From assembly GCA_022800665.1 (NCBI GenBank), contig JAAWQS010000003.1:1-64000 (forward strand): DNA of 64,000 nucleotides, written 5' to 3'. The notes beneath the pieces were generated by a model. It saw nothing but the letters and a program-made list of their open reading frames with translations, had not been told where the DNA came from and did no database searches. The DNA comes from Oscillospiraceae bacterium. Its GTDB lineage: Bacteria > Bacillota > Clostridia > Oscillospirales > Oscillospiraceae. Shown piece by piece: positions 43,589 through 52,136 of this stretch. Position numbers and translations under genes: made by a program. How positions within the stretch are numbered: the stretch's first letter is position 1; every line of letters begins with the position of its first letter.

Positions 43589-44914
43589 TCATTCTTCCCC
43601 AGGAATGGGGGTAAATACAACCAGAATACAGGGCCGTCCGGCCTGGGGACGCAGGTTCCAGTCCACTGCCGCGCCCAGAGCGGCGGCGGGTTTCCCGGCG
43701 GCGTACAGAACCGGGTGTTCCCCCCGCCGTTCCGGCGGGATGCCTTGGTCCAGAAAGAGCCGTTTCAGCGTCCGGGTTCCGTTTTCCACCGCCAGGCGTC
43801 CGGTCCCGTCCCAGGCCCCCACCGCCAGCGGACCGGCGGCGGCGTCCAGAACCAGGGTATCCGGCCCCTGCGCCGCTGGTTCCGGGGATTCCGTCACGGT
43901 AATCCGCCAGGGACCCCAGACCTGCTCTCCCGGCTGCAGCGTCAAAGGCGGCGGCAGGGCCTCCGTTTTCCGCAGGACCAGCTGATGGGCCCGCCGCACC
44001 GCACAGATTCCGCCGGGCAGGCTGGCCATCCCGCCGCTGCCCAGGGCCAGCACGCCGTCCACCTGGGTCCGGGTCAGGGTCACGCCCAGCCGCTGCCCCA
44101 TAGTCCGCACCAGACGGCGGCGCATCGCCCCGTCCTGACGGTTCAAGACCGGGACCGGCAGAATCATCTCCCGTCCGTCCCCGGCGGGGAGCATCGCCCC
44201 GGCTTCCGCCTGTAGATGGGCGTCCTCCTCCCGCAGCAGGACCCCTGCCGCAGCAATCCGGGCCGTGCAGCCGGGGGAAATCTCCTCCAGCAGTGGCAGC
44301 GCCTCCAGACGGAGGCGGTTGCGGGTATAGACGGTCTCTCCGTTGGTTTCGTCCTCCACATAGGGGATGCGGTTTTCCGCCGCGTAGGCGTCGATCTCCG
44401 CCCGGCTGACCTCCAGCAGAGGCCGGATAATCCGGCCCCGTACCGGCGGGATGCCGCCCAGACCGCAGGTCCCCGCCCCCCGCAGGAGGTGGAGGAGCAC
44501 AGTCTCCGCGTTGTCGTCCTGATGGTGGGCGGTGGCAATCCGGGACGCGCCCAGCCGGTCTGCGGCGTCCTCCAAAAAGGCGTACCGCAGCCTGCGGGCG
44601 GCATCCTCCACCCCGGTTCCGGTCATGTGGGCGCGGACGTCCCCGCCTCCAGAGAGGAAGGCAACGCCCTGTTTTCCGCACCAGTCCCGGACAAATCTCT
44701 CGTCCCGGTCCGCCCCAGGCCGCAGCCGGTGGTTGAAGTGGGCCGCAACAAGCCGCAGGCCCTCCCGCTCCGCCAGCCGCATAAGGATATGCAGCAGCGT
44801 CATGGAGTCCCGCCCGCCGGAGACAGCGCACAGCGCCGTCCCTCCGGCGGGCGGGAGCATGTTCCATTGACGGCAGAAGGCGGCGGTCCGGTCCACAAGC
44901 TCATTCGTCCTCAT
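43589..44914 (-). CDS. tilS: tRNA(Ile)-lysidine synthase
   Basis: Modifies C34 of tRNA-Ile(CAU) to lysidine so that it reads AUA. The 441-residue protein has the PP-loop CAVSGGRDSMTLLHIL, the HFNHRLRPGADRDERFV segment and IATAHHQDDNAETVLLHLLRGAG; the C-terminal TilS domains follow. ATG 44914 overlaps the dnaB end by 14 bases; the open frame further upstream lies antisense-free but inside dnaB and is not used. Confidence 0.95.
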   Translation of the reverse strand: MRTNELVDRTAAFCRQWNMLPPAGGTALCAVSGGRDSMTLLHILMRLAEREGLRLVAAHFNHRLRPGADRDERFVRDWCGKQGVAFLSGGGDVRAHMTGTGVEDAARRLRYAFLEDAADRLGASRIATAHHQDDNAETVLLHLLRGAGTCGLGGIPPVRGRIIRPLLEVSRAEIDAYAAENRIPYVEDETNGETVYTRNRLRLEALPLLEEISPGCTARIAAAGVLLREEDAHLQAEAGAMLPAGDGREMILPVPVLNRQDGAMRRRLVRTMGQRLGVTLTRTQVDGVLALGSGGMASLPGGICAVRRAHQLVLRKTEALPPPLTLQPGEQVWGPWRITVTESPEPAAQGPDTLVLDAAAGPLAVGAWDGTGRLAVENGTRTLKRLFLDQGIPPERRGEHPVLYAAGKPAAALGAAVDWNLRPQAGRPCILVVFTPIPGEE

Positions 44915-46253
44915 CAAAGCGCATCTCCACTGTACTGAAGGTAGTGTACTCCGGCGTCCACCGCAGGGGAATTTTACCCGTCTCCCCGTGCCGGTTCTTC
45001 GCCACAATACACTCCGCAATATTTCGGTTCTCCGATTCCTCCCGGTAGTAGTCCTCCCGGTAGAGGAACATAACGATATCCGCGTCCTGCTCAATCGCAC
45101 CGGAGTCCCGGAGGTCCGACAGCATAGGCCGCTTGTCCTCCCGCTTCTCGTTGGCGCGGCTGAGCTGGCTGAGACACACCACCGGCACGTTCAGCTCCTT
45201 TGCCATAATCTTCAGCATACGGGACATATCGCTGACCGCCTGCTGGCGGTTCTCGCCGGCGTAGCTCCGGCCCCCGGCGGAACTCATCAATTGCAGGTAG
45301 TCGATCACCACCAGCCCCAGGTTGTCCAGGCGGCGGCACTTGGCGTTCATATCCGCCGCGGTGAGCATGGGGTTGTCGTCAATACGGATATCCGTCTGCC
45401 GCAGGACGCGGGCCGCCTGGGTCAGCTTTCCCCAGTCGGTACTGTTGAGGCGCCCGGTGGAGAGGGCGCCCAGGTCGATTAAGCCCTCCGAGGCCATGAG
45501 GCGGATAAGCAGCTGCTCCCTGCTCATCTCCAGGGAGAACACGGCCACCGTCTTCTGGGTCTGCTTGGCTACGTTCAGGGCGATATTCAGGGCAAAGGAG
45601 CTCTTGCCCATGCCGGGACGCGCGGCCAGCAGGATCAGGTCCGATTTGTTCAGACCGTGGATTTTCCGGTCCACATAGGAGAAGCCGCTGGGCAGTCCCG
45701 CCAGGTCCAGCTTTCCTGCGGCCAGCGCGTTCAGGCGGTCCAGAAAGGGTTTGATGAGCTGGGCGATGGGGACCATATCCTGGGAACTGCGGCCCCGCCG
45801 GATGGCGTAGACCTTCTGTTCCGCCGCCTCCAGAATCGCGCCCGCCTCCCCCAGCCCCTCCTGCACCATGCCGGAAATCTCCCCCGCAGCTTTCGCCAGG
45901 CTCCGCAGGAGGGATTTGTCCCGGATGATGTTCACGTACTCCATGACGTTTGCGCTGGTGGGGGTCATCTCCATGAGCTGGATGAGATAGCTACGGGTGG
46001 TGTCCTGGTTGAAGGTGCCGTTTTTCTGCATCTCCTCCGCTACCGTCACGCCGTCGATGGCTCTGGAGTAGCTGAACATAGTATAGATGGTCTCAAAAAT
46101 GTCACGGTTCTGCTGGATGTAAAAATCATCCGGCTGGAGCTTGTCCATGACATCCTTGACGCAGTCCGCGTCGATGAGCAGTGCGCCCAGCGCGGCCTGT
46201 TCCGCCTCCAGGCTGTGGGGCATCTGGCGGGAGAGCAGTTCGTCAATTGCCAT
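44901..46253 (-). CDS. dnaB: Replicative DNA helicase DnaB
   Basis: Hexameric 5'-3' helicase of the replication fork, 450 residues. The N-terminal domain begins MAIDELLSRQMPHSLEAEQA. The RecA-like domain has Walker A AARPGMGKSS, VAVFSLEMSREQL, Walker B LVVIDYLQLM and the KNRHGETGKIPLRW end. ATG 46253 follows AAAGGAG eight bases upstream; an in-frame methionine 30 codons earlier has none. No intein is present. Confidence 0.97.
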   Translation of the reverse strand: MAIDELLSRQMPHSLEAEQAALGALLIDADCVKDVMDKLQPDDFYIQQNRDIFETIYTMFSYSRAIDGVTVAEEMQKNGTFNQDTTRSYLIQLMEMTPTSANVMEYVNIIRDKSLLRSLAKAAGEISGMVQEGLGEAGAILEAAEQKVYAIRRGRSSQDMVPIAQLIKPFLDRLNALAAGKLDLAGLPSGFSYVDRKIHGLNKSDLILLAARPGMGKSSFALNIALNVAKQTQKTVAVFSLEMSREQLLIRLMASEGLIDLGALSTGRLNSTDWGKLTQAARVLRQTDIRIDDNPMLTAADMNAKCRRLDNLGLVVIDYLQLMSSAGGRSYAGENRQQAVSDMSRMLKIMAKELNVPVVCLSQLSRANEKREDKRPMLSDLRDSGAIEQDADIVMFLYREDYYREESENRNIAECIVAKNRHGETGKIPLRWTPEYTTFSTVEMRFDEDE

Positions 46254-46315
46254 TGGGTACGCTCCTTTCTGCATGCGGTTCCTGTGGATTGGCGGCGACG
46301 TCGAAGCCCTCTTGG

Positions 46316-46516
46316 TCAGCTTCGCGCTTTTACCTCCCGGCACGCCGGTTCATCCAAAGAGATGCCGTAAAAATCTGCCAGTGCAATCTATTTTGACAAT
46401 GTCGGCTTGCTGGTTCCATATTCATAGCGCTGATAGGTTTGCAGTGCAACGCCTATTGCATCGGCAACCTCCCTCTGCAAGAGCCGTTTGCAGACACGAA
46501 GTTGATAAATGCTCAG
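46316..46516 (-). pseudogene. Decayed XRE-family regulator between rplI and dnaB
   Basis: Minus-strand codons after the rplI stop, in the same frame, read LSIYQLRVCKRLLQREVA, DAIGVALQTYQRYEYGTS, KPTLSK, stop, IALADFYGISLDEP. This is a Cro/C1 helix-turn-helix with its full helix 2-turn-helix 3 and the downstream LIALADFYGISLD helix. A TAG (46388-46390) interrupts it where the family normally has Leu. The position of the expected start is CTG (46514-46516), with no ATG, GTG or TTG in frame. One substitution each would restore start and stop, so loss looks recent. It resembles short antitoxin-like or cryptic regulators. Confidence 0.75.
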
Positions 46517-46537
46517 TGTCTGTTTTTCGGCGGCTGA

Positions 46538-46987
46538 TTACTTCTCCTCCACCACCATTACATAGATGGTCCCGCTGACCTCAAAGCCCAGCTTTGCTTT
46601 CAGCTCGTAATTCCCGTACGCCTTGATCGGCTCCTCCATAACAATCTTCTGCTTTGCCAGCTCAATGCCGTGCTGCTCCTTCAGCGCGTCGGAGACCTCC
46701 TTGCTGGTCACTGCGCCGAACAGCTTCCCATTCGCGCCCGCGCGGGCCGTCACCTTCACCGGCGAATTTTTCAGCTTCGCGCTCACCGCCTCCGCTTCTG
46801 CCTTCAGCCGCGCGTCCTCCGCTTTCTTCGCCTTGTCCCGCAGCTGCATCGTGTTCACCGCGTCCGCCGTGGCCAGCACCGCCAGCTTCCGGGGCAGCAG
46901 ATAGTTGCGGGCGTAGCCCTCCGCCACCTCCACCAGCTGGCCCCGCTTGCCCTTGCCGCTTACATCCTGCTGTAAAATCACTTTCAT
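46538..46987 (-). CDS. rplI: 50S ribosomal protein bL9
   Basis: A 149-residue large-subunit protein. It starts MKVILQQDVSGKGKRGQLVE and contains the highly conserved EGYARNYLLPRKLA, a long connecting helix rich in Lys/Glu, and a C-terminal domain (GKLFGAVTSKEVSDALKEQ). It lies 32 bases downstream of gdpP and upstream of dnaB, the usual Firmicutes context. Confidence 0.97.
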   Translation of the reverse strand: MKVILQQDVSGKGKRGQLVEVAEGYARNYLLPRKLAVLATADAVNTMQLRDKAKKAEDARLKAEAEAVSAKLKNSPVKVTARAGANGKLFGAVTSKEVSDALKEQHGIELAKQKIVMEEPIKAYGNYELKAKLGFEVSGTIYVMVVEEK

Positions 46988-47019
46988 AACGCTTATCCTC
47001 CTAAAATAAAACAGATTGT

Positions 47020-48990
47020 TTAAGACTCATAGTATTTTTCAATGGATGCCATCAGCCGCAGCCGCACGGACTCCATACTGCCGCAGTTGGGGATGTACCC
47101 TCCCGCCGCCGTAGCGTTGCCGCCGCCGCCCAGGGGCTCCACAATCACCTGCACGTTGATCTCCCCCAGGGATCGGGCCGACATGGACACGCCGTCCCCC
47201 TGGCGGTAGAGGACGATGGACGCCTGAATCCCCTGGAGCGTCAGCAGATCGTCCGCCGCCTTCGCCGCCGTGATCCGGGACACGTCGTTTTCCGCCACCG
47301 CCACCGCGATATCGCCGTGGACCACCTTTGCTGTGCGGATGATATCGTACCGCTGGATCATGCTGGGCAGGTCGCTCTGGAAGTACCGCCGCACCTCCGA
47401 CGTCTCCGCCCCCGACCGCCGCAGGAAGGCCGCTGCCTCAAAGGTGCGCCCGCCGGTATGGAGGATGAAGTTCTTCGTGTCCAGCATGATGCCCGCCATC
47501 AACGCCTCCGCCTCCTCGTCCAGCAGGTCGCTGGGCTCCACCAGATATTGCAGCAGCTCCGTCACCAGCTCCGAGGCGGAGGAGGCGTAGGGCTCGTGGA
47601 AGTTCAGGGCGGCGTTTTCAATATAGGTTGCCGCCCGGCGGTGGTGGTCGATGACCGCCACCCGGTTGCAGGCGTCCAGGAGCTGGCGGCTCTCCACCAG
47701 CTCAGGCCGGTTGGTGTCCACCACCACCAGCAGCGCGCCGGGCTGGGCGTGGATGAAGGCTTCCTGCCCGCTGACAAAGACGTCCTCATACTCCGGCAGG
47801 CCCGCCAGCTTCCGGACCAGAGGCCGGGCGTTGTTGCCCTCCATGTCAATGACAATCTGGGCCTTCTTTCCCCGCTTCCGGGCGGCGCAGCAGATGCCAG
47901 CCGCCGCCCCCACCGCGTCCATGTCCGCGTATTCGTGGCCCATCACATAGATCTGTCCTGCGTCGGCCAGCAGCTCGCCCAGAGCCTTTGCCATAACGCG
48001 GGACTTTACTTTTGTCCGCTTTTCCGTGGATTTCGACTTTCCGCCGTAAAACTGGTAATCCAGGCTGTCTTTCACCACCGCCTGATCGCCGCCCCGGCTC
48101 AGGGCCATTTCAATGGATTTTTCCGCCCAGCGAATGGCCTCGTCGTAGTTCCCGCACTCCTTGCCGATGCCGATGGAGAGGGTAGCGGAAAACCCCTCCC
48201 CGCCGATCACCTGGTGCATATCCTCCAGCACGGAGAACTTCTCCGCGACCATCTTGTCATAGAATCCCTCGTCGCACACGAAGATGTACCGGTCCCGGTT
48301 GTACTTGCGGAGCATTCCGCCGGAACCTGCCACGTAGTCGCAGAGCTTGCCGTCGATCTGCGCCTGCATGGCGGAGCGGGCGGCGTCGCTGATGGATTTC
48401 ATCAGCTCGTCGTAATTGTCCACCACGAACACCGCTACCACCGGACGGGTGGAGGCGTAGACCTCCTGGAGCTTCCGGCTGCCGGTGACGTCGATGAAAT
48501 AGGCCGTGATGACCTGGGAGCCGTCCGCCAGCCGGCTGGCCCCGCCGTAGACCTGGTAGAAGCAGCCGTCCATCTCCGTGCAGTCCTCCGGCTGTATGCC
48601 CTCCGCGGCCCACTGCCAGCTGAAATTGGGCGATAAATCCCGGATATTCATCTCGAAAATATCGTCCTGTGTATCGGGCAGGGCGGCAAAGGCGTCGTTG
48701 GCCCAGATGATCTCCCCGGAGTCGTCCCGGAAAACCACCACGGGGAGCGGCGTATTCAGGAGGCTGTTTTTACGGATGTCGCCGCCTGTCAGATTCTCCA
48801 GATACTGCATGGCGGAGCGGCGCCGGCGGGAACGCTGCTTCCGGTAGGCGATGAAAAAGGCGGTCATGACGGCGGCCTCCACCACCGCCAGCCAGGGCTG
48901 TACAGGGACTGCGGCTATGATAAACAGGATCAGGCAAAGGAAACATGGCTGGATATTCGGCTCGATCAGCCGCGACAGCTTTTTACGCAC
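47020..48990 (-). CDS. gdpP: Cyclic-di-AMP phosphodiesterase GdpP
   Basis: Degrades the second messenger c-di-AMP. The 656-residue protein has two N-terminal helices (about 11-47), a PAS domain (LLNTPLPVVVFRDDSGEI, EIIWANDAF), a degenerate GGDEF domain, then DHH (YVMGHEYADMDAVGAA, VVVDTNRPELV, AVIDHHR) and DHHA1 (LGGGGNATAAGG). I start it at GTG 48990, which follows AAGGGGGAAG. The in-frame ATG at 49053 is part of the promoter TATAATG and cannot be translated from that start point. First gene of the operon to ftsH. Confidence 0.95.
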   Translation of the reverse strand: MRKKLSRLIEPNIQPCFLCLILFIIAAVPVQPWLAVVEAAVMTAFFIAYRKQRSRRRRSAMQYLENLTGGDIRKNSLLNTPLPVVVFRDDSGEIIWANDAFAALPDTQDDIFEMNIRDLSPNFSWQWAAEGIQPEDCTEMDGCFYQVYGGASRLADGSQVITAYFIDVTGSRKLQEVYASTRPVVAVFVVDNYDELMKSISDAARSAMQAQIDGKLCDYVAGSGGMLRKYNRDRYIFVCDEGFYDKMVAEKFSVLEDMHQVIGGEGFSATLSIGIGKECGNYDEAIRWAEKSIEMALSRGGDQAVVKDSLDYQFYGGKSKSTEKRTKVKSRVMAKALGELLADAGQIYVMGHEYADMDAVGAAAGICCAARKRGKKAQIVIDMEGNNARPLVRKLAGLPEYEDVFVSGQEAFIHAQPGALLVVVDTNRPELVESRQLLDACNRVAVIDHHRRAATYIENAALNFHEPYASSASELVTELLQYLVEPSDLLDEEAEALMAGIMLDTKNFILHTGGRTFEAAAFLRRSGAETSEVRRYFQSDLPSMIQRYDIIRTAKVVHGDIAVAVAENDVSRITAAKAADDLLTLQGIQASIVLYRQGDGVSMSARSLGEINVQVIVEPLGGGGNATAAGGYIPNCGSMESVRLRLMASIEKYYES

Positions 48991-49051
48991 AGGCAGCTTC
49001 CCCCTTCTCGATGTCCCGCCGCCAGGGCGGGCGTAATGCCGTGTGTCTGCC

Positions 49052-49080
49052 ATTATAACACAACGCCGGCGCAAAGCCAA
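49052..49080 (-). promoter_or_regulatory. Promoter of the gdpP-rplI-dnaB-tilS-hpt-ftsH operon
   Basis: On the minus strand, TTGGCT, 17 bases, TATAAT. It lies 61 bases upstream of the GTG start of gdpP. Confidence 0.7.
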
Positions 49081-49099
49081 GATGCGCGATAGAGGAACG

Positions 49100-49133
49100 C
49101 GCCCGGTTATTATGAAAATAACCGGGCGTTTTT
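49100..49133. terminator. Hairpin between khpA and gdpP
   Basis: An 11-bp stem CGCCCGGTTAT/ATAACCGGGCG with a 7-base loop. The T run (TTTTT) is on the plus side, but position suggests it ends the ylxM-ffh-rpsP-khpA transcript. Confidence 0.75.
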
Positions 49134-49135
49134 CC

Positions 49136-49366
49136 TCAATCTACGATATCGACGGAAACCTTCTGACCAGTCCTCTGCGCACAGGAGCGGACCAGCGTAC
49201 GGATTTCCTTGGCAATCCGGCCCTGGCGTCCGATGACCTTACCCATGTCGTCCGGGGCAACGCGCAGCTCCAGAGTCAGCTCCTGCTCGCCCTGCAGCTC
49301 CGTCACGGTGACGGCGTCCGGATTGTCCACAAGGTTCCTGGCGATGTAGAGCAGCAAGTCTTTCAT
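49136..49366 (-). CDS. khpA: KH-domain RNA-binding protein KhpA
   Basis: A 76-residue single KH domain that partners KhpB/Jag in RNA binding and cell-elongation control. The RNA-gripping GxxG loop is visible in DMGKVIGRQGRIAKEIR. ATG 49366 follows GGAGGGCACAGC; an upstream in-frame ATG at 49390 overlaps rpsP's end. The rpsP-khpA adjacency is conserved across Firmicutes. Confidence 0.95.
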   Translation of the reverse strand: MKDLLLYIARNLVDNPDAVTVTELQGEQELTLELRVAPDDMGKVIGRQGRIAKEIRTLVRSCAQRTGQKVSVDIVD

Positions 49367-49389
49367 GCTGTGCCCTCCAGTCGCTTCCA

Positions 49390-49629
49390 TTACAGCACGT
49401 CAGCCTTCTTCAGCAGCGCGCGCACCGTATCCGTGGGCTGAGCGCCGGTCTTGATCCACTCCTTTGCCCGCTCGGCGTCGATTTTGATTTCAGCAGGGGA
49501 GACGCAGGGATTGTACGTGCCGATCTCCTCAATGAAGCGGCCGTCGCGGGGATAGCGGCTGTCCGCCACCACCACGCGGTAGAAAGGCGCTTTCTTTGCG
49601 CCCATACGGCGCAGTCTGATCTTTACCAT
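49390..49629 (-). CDS. rpsP: 30S ribosomal protein bS16
   Basis: A 79-residue small-subunit protein with the invariant opening [20 protein letters not shown] and [21 protein letters not shown] region. Lies 72 bases after ffh. Confidence 0.97.
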   Translation of the reverse strand: MVKIRLRRMGAKKAPFYRVVVADSRYPRDGRFIEEIGTYNPCVSPAEIKIDAERAKEWIKTGAQPTDTVRALLKKADVL

Positions 49630-49701
49630 GTCACATTTCCTCCAAATAGTAAATTATTCAATGTTTGTTTTATCATAAATGCGTAAGCATTTAACGCGCG
49701 C

Positions 49702-51090
49702 TTATTTCAGCCGTTTTTTCCGGCCAAAGCCCTGCATCTTGCTCATGCCGCCGATCTTGCCGACGTTGGGCATCCTGCCCAGCCCCAGGGGCGTCCGGCC
49801 CTTGGAGAGCGAGCGGGTCAGCTGGAGCATCAGCTCGTACTGTTTCAGCAGCCGGTTTACGTCGGAAACCTGCAGGCCGCACCCGGCGGCAATTCTCTTC
49901 TTCCGGCTGGCATCCAGAATGCCGGGGTTTTCCCGCTCCTTGAGGGTCATAGACTGAATGATAGCCTCCTGACGGATCAGGATCCGCTCGTCAATCTGGG
50001 TGTTGGCCATCTGCCGCCCCATATCGCCGGGCATCATGGCGGCCAGCTGGTTGAGGTCGCCCATCTTCCGCAGCTGGGACATCTGGTCCATATAGTCGGA
50101 GAGGGTGAAGCGGTTCTTTTTCAACTTCCGCTCCAGCTCGGCGGCCTTCTTCTCGTCAAAGGTCTGCTCCGCCTTCTCGATCAGGGACAGCATATCGCCC
50201 ATGCCCAGAATCCTGGAGGCCATACGCTCCGGGTGGAACAACTCGATCATATCCAGCTTTTCGCCGGTGCCGATGAACTTGATGGGCTTGCCGGTAGCGG
50301 CCCGGATAGAGAGGGCTGCGCCGCCTCTGGCGTCGCCGTCCATCTTGGTCAGCAGCACGCCGTCGATTCCCAGGGCATCGTCAAAGGCCGTGGCCGCGCT
50401 GACGGCGTCCTGACCGGTCATGGCGTCCACCACCAGCAGGATCTCGTTGGGTTCTACGGCGGACTTGATTTTTTTCAGCTCCGTCATGAGCTGCTCGTCA
50501 ATATGCAGCCGTCCGGCGGTATCCAGCAGGACCGTATCAAAGCCGTTTTCCCTGGCATAGCGCACCGCGTGCTGGGAAATCTGCACCGGGTTGACCTGGC
50601 CCAAGGCAAAGACGGGGATATCCAGCTGTTCGCCGACCACCTGCAGCTGGGTAATCGCGGCGGGGCGGTACACGTCGCAGGCTACCAGCAGGGGCCGCTT
50701 GCCCATATTGCTTTTCAGGTAGCCCGCCAGCTTTGCGCCGTTTGTGGTTTTACCGGCGCCCTGTAGACCCACCATCATGATGACTGTGGGGGGGTGGGAG
50801 GCCATATTCAGCCGCTCGTTGCCGCCGCCCATCAGCTGTGTCAGCTCTTCGTTGACGATTTTAATAATCTGCTGGGCGGGGGTCAGGCTCTCCAGCACAT
50901 CGCTGCCTACAGCCCGCTCGGTGATTTTCGCCACAAAGTCCTTGACCACAGAATAGCTGACGTCCGCGTCCAGCAGGGCGAGGCGGACCTCCTTCATGGC
51001 CTCTCTGACATCCGCCTCGGTAATGCGTCCCTTGCCCCGCAGGCGTCGGAACGCGGCATTCAGTTTTTCGGAAAGACCTTCAAATGCCAT
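49702..51090 (-). CDS. ffh: Signal recognition particle protein Ffh
   Basis: SRP GTPase that targets nascent membrane proteins. The 462-residue protein has N domain, G domain with GLQGAGKTTNGAKLA, DTAGRLHIDEQLM and TKMDGDARGGAAL, and the methionine-rich M domain ending GGMSKMQGFGRKKRLK that binds SRP RNA. Preceded by ylxM at 16 bases. No SRP RNA gene is in the window. Confidence 0.97.
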   Translation of the reverse strand: MAFEGLSEKLNAAFRRLRGKGRITEADVREAMKEVRLALLDADVSYSVVKDFVAKITERAVGSDVLESLTPAQQIIKIVNEELTQLMGGGNERLNMASHPPTVIMMVGLQGAGKTTNGAKLAGYLKSNMGKRPLLVACDVYRPAAITQLQVVGEQLDIPVFALGQVNPVQISQHAVRYARENGFDTVLLDTAGRLHIDEQLMTELKKIKSAVEPNEILLVVDAMTGQDAVSAATAFDDALGIDGVLLTKMDGDARGGAALSIRAATGKPIKFIGTGEKLDMIELFHPERMASRILGMGDMLSLIEKAEQTFDEKKAAELERKLKKNRFTLSDYMDQMSQLRKMGDLNQLAAMMPGDMGRQMANTQIDERILIRQEAIIQSMTLKERENPGILDASRKKRIAAGCGLQVSDVNRLLKQYELMLQLTRSLSKGRTPLGLGRMPNVGKIGGMSKMQGFGRKKRLK

Positions 51091-51106
51091 AGTGTAAAAC
51101 TCCTCT

Positions 51107-51472
51107 TTATTCCTTCAGCGCCTGGGCGGCGCGGGCGATGGACGTAATCAGGAAATCCACCCGCGGGTCCTCGTACTGGCGGTAATTGATGGTTTTGATC
51201 TCAGCCGCGGCGCTCTCAATGGCCGCGATGTGGGACTGCATCTGCATATAGCGGCGGATCAGCCCGGTTTTGTCCTCCACCTCCTGCATCGCGGCTTCAG
51301 CCCGAACGATGACGTCCCGGACTCCCTGCCGGCTGATGCCGCTGTTTTCAGCGATTTCCGACAGGCTTAGGTCCTCATTATAATAGAGGTCGAAAAACTC
51401 TTTCTGACGATCGGTGAGAAGCTCGCCGTAAAAATCAAACAGCATGGTCATGCGATAGGTCTGGTTTTTCAC
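51107..51472 (-). CDS. ylxM: YlxM family SRP-associated DNA-binding protein
   Basis: A 121-residue helix-turn-helix protein (UPF0122). DFYGELLTDRQKEFFDLYYN and LSLSEIAENSGISRQGVRDV are the sigma-70 region-4-like motif of YlxM, which modulates Ffh/SRP assembly in streptococci. First gene of the ylxM-ffh-rpsP-khpA operon. Confidence 0.95.
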   Translation of the reverse strand: MKNQTYRMTMLFDFYGELLTDRQKEFFDLYYNEDLSLSEIAENSGISRQGVRDVIVRAEAAMQEVEDKTGLIRRYMQMQSHIAAIESAAAEIKTINYRQYEDPRVDFLITSIARAAQALKE

Positions 51473-51495
51473 AGCACAAGCCTCCCTTTCGTTGT

Positions 51496-51515
51496 GTAAA
51501 GCTCACACGCTTTAC
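51496..51515 (-). other. Small hairpin in the ylxM leader
   Basis: A 7-bp inverted repeat GTAAAGC/GCTTTAC with a 6-base loop in the untranslated leader. Possible mRNA stabiliser or protein site; function unknown. Confidence 0.4.
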
Positions 51516-51526
51516 AAGCAGTATCT

Positions 51527-51555
51527 ATAATAACCGACTTTCCACCAAAAGTCAA
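51527..51555 (-). promoter_or_regulatory. Promoter of the ylxM-ffh operon
   Basis: On the minus strand, TTGACT, 17 bases, TATTAT. Confidence 0.65.
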
Positions 51556-51599
51556 GAGGGAATTGAGAGAAATTTTTCTGGGAAGCTGTGGATTAGGTC

Positions 51600-51628
51600 T
51601 TGACAGACAGCGGCAGGTGTGCTATAGT
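51600..51628 (+). promoter_or_regulatory. Promoter of the tRNA-Thr gene
   Basis: TTGACA, 17 bases, TATAGT, 28 bases before the mature tRNA. Confidence 0.8.
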
Positions 51629-51656
51629 TTACCCGCTGTGAATTTGTCGTAAATAC

Positions 51657-51732
51657 GCTGGTGTAGCTCAGCCGGTAGAGCAGCTGATTCGTAATCAGCA
51701 GGTCAGGTGTTCGAGTCACCCCACCAGCTCCA
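51657..51732 (+). tRNA. tRNA-Thr (anticodon CGT)
   Basis: A 76-base cloverleaf. Acceptor GCTGGTG/CACCAGC with discriminator T and encoded CCA; D arm with AGCTCAGCCGGTAGAGC; anticodon stem GCTGA/TCAGC around loop TTCGTAA (anticodon CGT at 34-36, reading ACG); T arm with GTTCGAGTC. A promoter precedes and a hairpin follows, so it is a single-gene unit. Confidence 0.96.
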
Positions 51733-51771
51733 AATACCCTGGAAAACTGTTGGTTTTCCGGGGTATTTTGT
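51733..51771 (+). terminator. Terminator of tRNA-Thr
   Basis: Stem AATACCC-T-GGAAAAC paired with GTTTTCC-G-GGGTATT, then TTGTATG. Confidence 0.8.
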
Positions 51772-52035
51772 ATGTTTGGCCTGCTTTTGCGAGCGCTCTC
51801 CAAAGACGGAAACATATTGGTGTCAGCCGCTCCCTTTTGGCCGAGGGTGAAAATCATATTTATGCCCAATGATACGCTTTATACCTTAAATCCAGAGAAA
51901 TGCACCGTTATTTTTGAGGACTATGAAATAAAGGCTACAATTATATTCTGGAAGTATTTGTATGTGGGTCAACTGGTGTAGAGCAGAGGAGACTATTTGA
52001 ATATGAACGTCACTGATGGCAGAAATTTGTTAATC
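51772..52035. other. Intergenic region without a supported gene
   Basis: About 260 bases between the tRNA terminator and the cyuA promoter. A 69-codon open frame here has no ribosome site and no recognisable domain. I see nothing functional. Confidence 0.5.
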
Positions 52036-52064
52036 TTGACAATTTTCAGGGCTTTTGGTAAACT
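52036..52064 (+). promoter_or_regulatory. Promoter of the cyuA gene
   Basis: TTGACA, 17 bases, TAAACT, 73 bases before the start codon. Confidence 0.7.
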
Positions 52065-52136
52065 ATATCCAAGTGTTTTTACTAAAACAATCGCCGCCTG
52101 CGCCGCTTTGCCTGGACAGACGGCTGGGAGGGAGTC

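Noticed and set aside
51552..51869. Minus-strand open frame with GGVTRTPDLLITNQLLYRLS
   Set aside because: This is the well-known false protein produced by translating the antisense of a tRNA gene; it overlaps tRNA-Thr exactly.
51772..51981. 69-codon plus-strand open frame after the tRNA
   Set aside because: No ribosome site, no domain and composition unlike the neighbours; treated as non-coding.
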